Positions 1 through 4,612 of a stretch of 5,656 bases of DNA are shown here, in pieces. This DNA comes from Acidobacteriota bacterium. Its GTDB lineage: Bacteria; Acidobacteriota; Blastocatellia; Pyrinomonadales; Pyrinomonadaceae. The stretch lies in contig QHXH01000152.1 in NCBI GenBank assembly GCA_003222855.1, positions 8,613 to 14,268 on the forward strand, written 5' to 3'. Below the pieces are notes generated by a model that ran no database searches, was not told the DNA's origin, and worked only from the letters and a program-made list of their open reading frames with translations. Position numbers and translations under genes: made by a program. How positions within the stretch are numbered: position 1 is the first letter of the stretch; the number at the start of each line of letters is the position of its first letter.

Positions 1-924
1 CTGGATCGCGCGTTGATTGAATATGCCGCGGCGAGTTTCCACTACGAACAAGCCGGCAACCAACGTTATCAGGGGCGCGTGGAAAATAATCTCGGCTATT
101 TGTATTTCACGATTGGACGTTACAAAGACGCGCACCGACATCTGGATCGGGCGCGCCACCTCTTTTCCAACATGAAAGATGTTTTGGTGGTTGCTTCTGT
201 CGATGAAACGAGAGCTCGCGTCCTGTTGGCGGAAAATCGTCCTGCCGATGCTGAACGTCTCATTCGGCAATCCATCCGGGCGCTCGAGCGCGGTGGTGAA
301 CAGTCCCTGCTGGCGGAAGCTTTGACCACCTACGGCGTTGTGCTCGCGCGCTTGGGCCGGCACGCGCGGTCGCGCGAATTATTGGAGCGAGCGATGGAGG
401 TCGCCGAGATTACTGGTGATCGTGAAGGCGCAGCACGCGCAAAGATCAGTATCATCGAGGAACTTACCAGCCAAACTTCGGCGGACGAACTGGCAGGCGA
501 GTATCGGGCTGCTGTGTCGCTGCTCGGCGATTCCCAGGATCCGGCAACTTCCAAGCGGCTGATTTACTCGGCGCTCAGGGTCGTGGATGCTTTAATGCCT
601 TCCCAGCCGGTGGAACCTCAGATCGAGGACTCGTTTAAGCGGGAGGTACTGAAGATCGAAAAGCGACTGATCGAGCGCGCCTTGCGCGATGCCGGCGGCT
701 CAGTTACCCGAGCCTCGCGCTTACTTGGTTTCCGACACCATCAGAGTCTGATTGCTTTAATAATAGTCGTCACCGCGACTTGCTCGGCACGCGCTCCGCA
801 GTCCGCAAGCGGAGACATCACTTATTCTCGAAACCACGCAAGACCCGAAAGATGCCGAAAGCGGGTGAGAATGGACCTTCCGGAGCCGGGGTATCTCAGC
901 CGGAAGTTGACGCGAGTGCTGTGA
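1..924 (+). CDS. TPR-repeat protein with C-terminal Fis-type helix-turn-helix (5' partial, frame-disrupted)
   Basis: The reading frame is already open at base 1, so the true start lies outside the window. Counting from base 1, residues about 4-141 form tandem TPR-like helical hairpins, with recognisable units near 26-61, 65-100 and 103-141 (for example LGYLYFTIGRYKDA). A charged linker leads to a Fis-type helix-turn-helix at about 220-254: IEKRLIERALRDAGGSV, then TRASRLLGF as the second and recognition helices, then HHQSLIALI. TPR plus HTH suggests a DNA-binding regulator whose TPR part senses a protein partner; this role is inferred. After codon 254 the frame yields an unconvincing tail ending at 922-924, whereas the -1 frame gives a plausible basic tail to 945-947 (separate entry). 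The gene is therefore a frameshift mutant, a sequencing or assembly error, or less likely a recoded gene. It converges on the SDR gene. The target and signal are unknown. Confidence 0.85.
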   Translation: MDRALIEYAAASFHYEQAGNQRYQGRVENNLGYLYFTIGRYKDAHRHLDRARHLFSNMKDVLVVASVDETRARVLLAENRPADAERLIRQSIRALERGGEQSLLAEALTTYGVVLARLGRHARSRELLERAMEVAEITGDREGAARAKISIIEELTSQTSADELAGEYRAAVSLLGDSQDPATSKRLIYSALRVVDALMPSQPVEPQIEDSFKREVLKIEKRLIERALRDAGGSVTRASRLLGFRHHQSLIALIIVVTATCSARAPQSASGDITYSRNHARPERCRKRVRMDLPEPGYLSRKLTRVL

Positions 925-947
925 CTGCAGCCGACGAAAGTAATTGA
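757..947 (+). other. Frameshift point and displaced 3' tail of the TPR/HTH gene
   Basis: The zero frame reads TTA (757-759) ATA (760-762) and then drifts into IVVTATCSARAPQSASGD-like sequence. Stepping back one base and reading from AAT at 762 gives ALI followed by NSRHRDLLGTRSAVRKRRHH, then a basic segment with FSKPRKTRKMPK and a short acidic end. This frame adds 61 residues after the break and stops at TGA 945-947, nine bases before the SDR stop codon on the other strand. The smooth continuation after HHQSLIALI and the concentration of Arg/Lys suggest that this is the original coding frame and that one base is missing near 760-762. The local TTTAATA string is not a canonical X XXY YYZ slippery site, so programmed frameshifting is not favoured. 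Confidence 0.7.
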
Positions 948-948
948 A

Positions 949-969
949 ACGCGCCGTTAGCGGGCGCAC
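949..969 (-). terminator. Weak hairpin at the 3' end of the SDR gene
   Basis: On the - strand GCGCC (967-963) can pair with GGCGC (955-951) around a seven-base loop that contains the SDR stop codon. Two flanking G-U pairs extend the stem to seven. The bases that follow (TTCAATTAC) are T-rich but not a proper U tract. It lies between two convergent genes, where a terminator is expected. This is a weak candidate only. Confidence 0.2.
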
Positions 970-1730
970 GTCAACGCGCGCCCCCCGTCGATTTGGTAAG
1001 TCGCGCCGGTAATCCAGGCGGCGTTTTCCGAAGCCAGGTAAAAAACCAATTCAGCAATTTCGCGCGGGTCTCCCACTCTGCCAAGCGGATGGGTTGTCCT
1101 GGCGTGTTCCAGGAACGCCTGATAATTCTCTTCGCTCATTCCCCCTCGTTTGTGAATCTCGGTTACGACAACGCCTGGGTTGACTGCGTTGACGCGAACT
1201 CCCTTCGGCGCCAGCTCCAAAGCCGCGCAACGCGTTAGCTGATCCAATCCAGCTTTAGAAACGCAATAGGCGAGGACGCCGGGAAATGAACGCAGCCCGG
1301 TCACGCTCGAAATGTTGACGATGTTTCCTTTCGATTTGATCAAATGCGGAGAGGCCAGTTGCATCAGGTAAAAGACAGCGCGCAAATTGACGTTCATCAT
1401 GGAGTCCCATGCGGCCAGCGAAGTGTTTTCTATCGATCCCGATGAAATATGGCCGGCCGCGTTCACCAGCACGTCCAGACGATTCGTTTCAAGAATGGCG
1501 CTTTCGAATGCCTTACTAACCTCGGCATCGTTTGTCACATCGAGTCGAATGGTTGAGCATTCACCGCCGCCGCGAACAAGGTCTGCTTCGACTTTGTCCA
1601 GTGCCGCACGATCGCGGCCAATAGCAATAACCCGGTCCGCAGAGGAGGCAAATCGTCTGGCCACGGCGTGTCCTATCCCGGAAGTTGCTCCTGTTACGAT
1701 GACGACACGGCGTTGTGGTTTCTCTTTCAT
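957..1730 (-). CDS. SDR family NAD(P)-dependent oxidoreductase
   Basis: This is a complete 257-residue classical short-chain dehydrogenase/reductase, the usual length for the family. The Rossmann cofactor motif TGATSGIG is at residues 13-20 and NAAG at 90-93. The catalytic tetrad is all present: N115 (in NVNL), S142, Y155 and K159 (YCVSK). PG at 185-186 and a C-terminal WITGATYQIDGG complete the fold. Arg39 after the second beta strand, with no acidic residue there, favours NADP(H) over NAD(H); this is inference. The enzyme is cytosolic, with no signal peptide or membrane segment. The substrate cannot be told from sequence; 3-oxoacyl-ACP reductase-like or sugar/alcohol dehydrogenase roles are both possible. 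The ATG at 1730-1728 has a strong Shine-Dalgarno AAGGAG five bases upstream. It is divergent from the export cluster and convergent with the TPR/HTH gene, so it is probably its own transcription unit. Confidence 0.95.
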   Translation of the reverse strand: MKEKPQRRVVIVTGATSGIGHAVARRFASSADRVIAIGRDRAALDKVEADLVRGGGECSTIRLDVTNDAEVSKAFESAILETNRLDVLVNAAGHISSGSIENTSLAAWDSMMNVNLRAVFYLMQLASPHLIKSKGNIVNISSVTGLRSFPGVLAYCVSKAGLDQLTRCAALELAPKGVRVNAVNPGVVVTEIHKRGGMSEENYQAFLEHARTTHPLGRVGDPREIAELVFYLASENAAWITGATYQIDGGRALTCAR

Positions 1731-1735
1731 TGTCG

Positions 1736-1741
1736 CTCCTT
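1736..1741 (-). promoter_or_regulatory. Shine-Dalgarno site of the SDR gene
   Basis: On the - strand AAGGAG lies five bases before the ATG at 1730. It is a near-ideal ribosome binding site and fixes the start of the oxidoreductase. It is the best such site in the window, in contrast to the weak sites of the export cluster. Confidence 0.85.
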
Positions 1742-1795
1742 AGTTGTCGTGTTGAAAAAGGCTCGGCGGTGTGCAAGTGAACTAGCGGTTTCATA

Positions 1796-1826
1796 TTGAC
1801 ATAGGCCCGCAGAGATTGACTATACT
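1796..1826 (+). promoter_or_regulatory. Probable sigma-70-type promoter of the export cluster
   Basis: A perfect -35 box TTGACA (1796-1801) and a -10 box TATACT (1821-1826, one mismatch to TATAAT) are separated by 19 bases, slightly longer than the usual 17. Transcription would begin near 1833, about 175 bases before the ATG of the membrane TPR gene, which leaves a long leader. The sequence ATTGAC appears twice, at 1795-1800 and 1815-1820, exactly 20 bases apart; the second copy abuts the -10 box. That placement would suit an operator bound on one DNA face. On the opposite strand ACTATA reads TATAGT, a possible -10 for the divergent SDR gene, but no well-spaced -35 accompanies it. Confidence 0.5.
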
Positions 1827-1885
1827 CTGGATGGATTCGTGACTTGTCTTAGTATTTTTCGCACGCCGGCTTTGAGCAGGTTCCT

Positions 1886-2011
1886 CTGACTAAAAAGGAA
1901 ATCGACTTACTTTCGAAGTCGATTGGCCGTCACCCGACAACATCTTTGCGATTGGTACTTAGCGGCGAAAGAATAAGTTGGCAGGCTCTCCATCTACTTC
2001 AGGGTACATGA
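1886..2011 (+). other. Possible 41-codon leader ORF with non-standard start, overlapping the TPR gene by ATGA
   Basis: A frame open from 1853 ends at TGA 2009-2011, and that stop overlaps the ATG at 2008 of the next gene as ATGA, the classic translational-coupling junction. From CTG 1886 it reads LTKKEIDLLSKSIGRHP and on through ERISWQALHLLQGT, which looks like ordinary soluble protein sequence. The only standard starts in the frame are TTG codons at 1946 and 1952, with no ribosome site. A partial GAGCAGG (1874-1880) stands five bases before CTG 1886. Third-codon GC is unremarkable. It may be a real coupled leader, a decayed gene, or the displaced N-terminus of the TPR protein. It is listed as a possibility, not a firm gene. 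Confidence 0.25.
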
Positions 2012-2895
2012 CGGCAGCTGCCGCAGCGGCCGGTGCCTTGTTCTTTGTGCTCTGGTGGATGTTGCAGGCAGAAGAGTCACCGTGGGTGCCGGCCGGTTTG
2101 GCTGCCAGTGTCGTCATGCTCGTCGCAGCTTTCGCCCGGTTGTTAGTCGCACGCCGGGCCTTTCGCAATCGCGATCGGCAAGCGATGCGCGATTTGTATC
2201 GACAGACTGCGCCTTATCCAGCCACGTTCACACAAGTGATGCATTCCACAAGCCGTCATGCCGCAGCGCTGCGAGCCTTGCAGAAACGATCAGCCGCGGC
2301 CGATGCCCGTGATTCCGCCGAAACTCATCGCGAGCTGTATGAATTATGCAATGAGTATCTGACCGGCGCGGAAACAGCTTTGCATTCATTGGCCTTACAA
2401 GCAGACGGGCGGGTTGCTTTGCGCGCCGGACAGGAGCGCGTGCGCGAGATGCAGAAGCATCATTTGCTTACCTGGGCGCGGAATTCAGCGCGATCGCTTA
2501 CGCACGAAGCTCAACAACGCGCCAGGCTCTACGAGAAAGTCGAGACTGCGAATCGGGCGCTGGATTGCATCGATCAGGCTTTAAAAGTCTATCCCGATGA
2601 TGACGAGCTAAGGATCTCGGCGCGAGCGGTGCGCGAGTTCATTACCTCGAGCAGAGTTGCGCATTGGGTTGAGTTGGCGGAACGCGCCGCATTCAAGGGC
2701 TATTCTCAGCGGGCGATCGATTGTTATCGCGATGCGCTTTATTACCTGAGTCGTGATAAACCGGACGCCGACGGCGAAGCCGCAGCCGAACGAATCATGA
2801 AAGAAATAGATTTGCTAAGGGCGCGACCAGGCACAGACCGGGCGATAGACTCGCAGCACCGTTCCCCGGCTGGCAATCTCGATCCGAAGTCCTGA
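2008..2895 (+). CDS. Membrane-anchored TPR-like protein in the export cluster
   Basis: This is a 295-residue protein of unrecognised family. From the ATG at 2008, residues 3-19 (alanine-rich, then ALFFVLWWML) and 27-48 (VPAGLAASVVMLVAAF) are two membrane helices joined by a short acidic loop. They are followed by Arg-rich sequence (ARRAFRNRDR), so the large C-terminal part should be cytoplasmic. Residues 50-170 are strongly helical and charged. TPR-like hairpins occupy about 172-211 (ANRALDCIDQALKVYPDD) and 217-251 (GYSQRAIDCYRDALYYLSRD). The tail is polar and probably disordered. A TTG at 1978 would add ten residues, but ATG 2008 is preferred because of the ATGA overlap with the upstream frame and AGGG at 2001-2004, although that spacing is short. 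As first gene of the cluster it may scaffold inner-membrane polysaccharide machinery; this is inference from position. Confidence 0.85.
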   Translation: MTAAAAAAGALFFVLWWMLQAEESPWVPAGLAASVVMLVAAFARLLVARRAFRNRDRQAMRDLYRQTAPYPATFTQVMHSTSRHAAALRALQKRSAAADARDSAETHRELYELCNEYLTGAETALHSLALQADGRVALRAGQERVREMQKHHLLTWARNSARSLTHEAQQRARLYEKVETANRALDCIDQALKVYPDDDELRISARAVREFITSSRVAHWVELAERAAFKGYSQRAIDCYRDALYYLSRDKPDADGEAAAERIMKEIDLLRARPGTDRAIDSQHRSPAGNLDPKS

Positions 2896-2922
2896 TGCAG
2901 TAAGCGGAGATACCCATTCGAC

Positions 2923-2928
2923 GGGGGA
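2923..2928 (+). promoter_or_regulatory. Ribosome binding site of the zinc-ribbon gene
   Basis: GGGGGA four bases before the ATG at 2933 is a purine-rich Shine-Dalgarno-like site. It supports translation of this very short gene and selects the start that keeps both cysteine pairs. Confidence 0.55.
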
Positions 2929-2932
2929 CGAC

Positions 2933-3115
2933 ATGCTGAGACCGAAATGCCCAAGATGTGGCAGCAGAAGAATTCGCCGCGGTTATGAGCGAAGAGCCTG
3001 GTATCTGCGATTGTTTGGCATCTATAACCTTTTGTGCGATCATTGCAACTGGTTATTCAAAGCATTCAGTCCGCTGTTTACGCTCCGGCAAAGCCAACGA
3101 AGCAGCAGTAAATGA
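2933..3115 (+). CDS. Small Cys4 zinc-ribbon protein
   Basis: This is a 60-residue basic protein. Cys6 and Cys9 (KCPRCGS) and Cys35 and Cys38 (LLCDHCN) form two CxxC knuckles 25 residues apart, the layout of a zinc ribbon that binds one Zn ion. Between them is an Arg-rich stretch (RRIRRGYERR) and an aromatic/hydrophobic segment (WYLRLFGIYN). After the second knuckle comes WLFKAFSPLF and a polar tail. There is no signal peptide and the hydrophobic stretch is too short and charged for a membrane span, so it should be cytoplasmic, though it could touch the membrane. It begins 37 bases after the TPR gene and ends 57 bases before the export gene, in the same direction, so it is probably co-transcribed. 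Such proteins may bind nucleic acid or a protein partner; its role in export is unknown. The intact cysteine pattern argues strongly that the gene is real. Confidence 0.85.
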   Translation: MLRPKCPRCGSRRIRRGYERRAWYLRLFGIYNLLCDHCNWLFKAFSPLFTLRQSQRSSSK

Positions 3116-3183
3116 ATTTGTTCCAACTCGTCTTCGTTGAGTTTGACCCATTTGACTTGCATTGGTTGAGCCATGAGTACTAA
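3112..3183 (+). other. Possible 23-codon coupling ORF between zinc-ribbon and export genes
   Basis: An ATG at 3112 overlaps the zinc-ribbon stop (ATGA, 3112-3115). Its frame, MNLFQLVFVEFDPFDLHWL and four more residues, ends at TAA 3181-3183, eleven bases inside the export gene. It fills the whole intergenic space. Because the export gene has a poor Shine-Dalgarno site, ribosomes terminating here could reinitiate at ATG 3173. The peptide has no recognisable motif. It could equally be chance. Confidence 0.25.
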
Positions 3184-4192
3184 AAACCTGATTTTCGCAG
3201 CGATCCTCGCAAGTTTCGCGCTCGGTTTGTCCGCGATCGCCCAGGAGCAGTCACAAGGCACGGTGCTTGGCTCATCCGCAGCGTCGATCGATCACAAGGG
3301 CATTCGAAATTATTTGCTTGGCCCAGGCGATGTGCTGGACGTGCGCGTTTTTGGCCAATCCGATCTCAGCTCGCAAGTAGAAATCGATGCCGATGGCAAC
3401 ATCTCTTCGCTGCCGTTCTTAGAGACGCCGATTCGCGCCCAGTGCCGTACCGACAAAGAAGTGCAGAAGGACATCGCCACGGCGTATGCAAAATACATTA
3501 AGAACCCGCAAGTAAGTGTGCGCGTGGTAGACCGCAAGAGCCGTCAACCGGCGACCATTTCAGGAGCGGTGAGATCTCCGATGCAGGTGACGATGATGCG
3601 ACAGGTTCGTTTGCACGAGCTCATTACCAAGGCCGGCGGATGGACCGATCGCGCCAGCGGTACTATTGAGGTCATGCATACTGAACCACCGATGTGTGCT
3701 GAGCCCGGCATTTTCCAAAATGCGAGTTTGTCTGAGAAAGGAAATTTCGGCATCGCGGTCTTCAAAATTAGCGATCTCAAGATGGGAAAGGAAGAAGCTG
3801 ACCCTTACATTTGGCCGGGCGATATCGTCAGAGTTACTGAGGGCGACCCCGTTTACGTGACGGGCTCCGTGATCAACCCGCGCGAGCTGGTAATAAGAGA
3901 TCAATTAACGCTGGCCCGTGCGATTGCCATGTCGGGCGGCCCTACGCGAATGGCTAGAACCAATGAGGTCCATGTCTACCGGCAAAAGGAAGGTCAGGCG
4001 GGCCAGGACGATTTGAAGTTTAATTACGACGCGATCAAAAAAGGTAAAACACCCGATGTTGAGCTGAAGCCTTTTGACATTGTCGACGTCGGCGAGTCAA
4101 GCCTGTTTAGCGGTAAGGGCATGGGTGATATGTTGCGCAATCTCGTCCGTGGCTCGAGCGGCCTCATCTTGCAGCGAGGCGTCATTTATTAA
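3173..4192 (+). CDS. Polysaccharide biosynthesis/export protein (Wza-like, Poly_export + two SLBB domains)
   Basis: This 339-residue protein belongs to the outer-membrane polysaccharide export family, whose members form a ring-shaped conduit moving capsule or exopolysaccharide from periplasm to surface. Residues 1-23 are a signal peptide with a likely type I cleavage AIA|Q. The Poly_export domain spans about 47-120, starting YLLGPGDVLDVRVFG and ending NPQVSVRVV. A first SLBB domain runs about 127-171 (ATISGAVRSP, LITKAGGW) and a second about 227-273 (VYVTGSVINPREL, AIAMSGGPT). The C-terminus (MGDMLRNLVRGSSG to ILQRGVIY) could be the amphipathic helix that crosses the outer membrane in Wza. 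Unlike Wza there is no lipobox cysteine at the cleavage site. An in-frame TGA at 3167-3169 makes ATG 3173 the first usable start; its ribosome site is weak (GGTTGAG very close), hinting at coupling with the preceding gene. No Wzc-like kinase or glycosyltransferase is in the window. Confidence 0.93.
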   Translation: MSTKNLIFAAILASFALGLSAIAQEQSQGTVLGSSAASIDHKGIRNYLLGPGDVLDVRVFGQSDLSSQVEIDADGNISSLPFLETPIRAQCRTDKEVQKDIATAYAKYIKNPQVSVRVVDRKSRQPATISGAVRSPMQVTMMRQVRLHELITKAGGWTDRASGTIEVMHTEPPMCAEPGIFQNASLSEKGNFGIAVFKISDLKMGKEEADPYIWPGDIVRVTEGDPVYVTGSVINPRELVIRDQLTLARAIAMSGGPTRMARTNEVHVYRQKEGQAGQDDLKFNYDAIKKGKTPDVELKPFDIVDVGESSLFSGKGMGDMLRNLVRGSSGLILQRGVIY

Positions 4193-4226
4193 GTCCTTTA
4201 TCCATTGATCAGCTCAGAAAAGTTTA

Positions 4227-4478
4227 ATGAGTCAGCGAATACGAACTAAAACAAAGAAAAGCCGCGGCTTTACCTATCTCTGGATCTTTGGTCTGGCGCT
4301 GCTGGTTTTTCTTTTGATCTATTTCGAACAGACGGCGCTGCTTTATGTCTTCTCGACGCTCGGCGTTACAGTGCTGCTCGTGATCGTGGCCGCCGCGGAT
4401 CTCGGTCGCAGCGAATTGTCTTCCACCGGCCCTGATCAAGTTTCCGGTACTGCCCCTCCTGCGAAATTAAAAAAGTAA
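4227..4478 (+). CDS. Small two-helix membrane protein in the export cluster
   Basis: This is an 83-residue protein that I do not recognise. A very basic N-terminus (RIRTKTKKSR) precedes membrane helices at about 15-33 (FTYLWIFGLALLVFLLIYF) and 38-57 (LLYVFSTLGVTVLLVIVAAA), joined by a short EQTA loop. The polar Ser/Pro/Gly tail ends in basic residues (KLKK). By the positive-inside rule both ends should be cytoplasmic. It starts 34 bases after the export gene, with only a weak A/G-rich ribosome site (AGAAAAG, 4216-4222), and is probably the last gene of that transcription unit. Regular codon use, the clear topology and the co-directional context favour a real gene. A role as a small accessory subunit of export or of an inner-membrane complex is guesswork from position. 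Confidence 0.75.
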   Translation: MSQRIRTKTKKSRGFTYLWIFGLALLVFLLIYFEQTALLYVFSTLGVTVLLVIVAAADLGRSELSSTGPDQVSGTAPPAKLKK

Positions 4479-4595
4479 AACTTCCCGACAGGTCGCTGAA
4501 ACTGAGACTAGATCATACTCGCTTTTTTGAGTTGGAATTTTTTTCGCCTCTCGACTAGAGTATTTCCGCCAACACTGAAGTCCAAAGATTTTTCC

Positions 4596-4600
4596 GGAGG
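4596..4600 (+). promoter_or_regulatory. Ribosome binding site of the prolyl oligopeptidase gene
   Basis: GGAGG is a perfect Shine-Dalgarno core, but it lies 12 bases before the ATG at 4613, longer than the usual 5-9. No other in-frame start is better placed: the next in-frame ATG, at codon 9, lies inside the signal peptide. Start at 4613 is therefore kept, with a note on the spacing. Confidence 0.6.
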
Positions 4601-4612
4601 ATTAAAATTCAA

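Noticed and set aside
755..766. Programmed -1 ribosomal frameshift at TTTAATA
   Set aside because: The heptamer does not fit the X XXY YYZ rule and I see no clear downstream stem-loop or upstream Shine-Dalgarno stimulator; a one-base loss or sequence error is simpler.
1387..1743. Long open frame on the + strand opposite the SDR gene
   Set aside because: It is a shadow of the SDR coding frame; the SDR carries all catalytic motifs and a strong ribosome site, while this frame shows no family features.
3560..3904. 114-codon - strand frame inside the export gene
   Set aside because: It lies fully antisense to the conserved SLBB coding sequence and has no recognisable domain.
4497..4535. Possible rho-independent terminator after the small membrane protein gene (run of six T at 4523-4528)
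   Set aside because: The T run sits between ACTC and GAGT, that is inside the loop of a four-base stem, and no stable GC stem precedes it.
4532..4561. Possible promoter for the prolyl oligopeptidase (TTGGAA, 18 bases, TAGAGT)
   Set aside because: Each box has two mismatches to consensus, which is too weak to call without conservation data.
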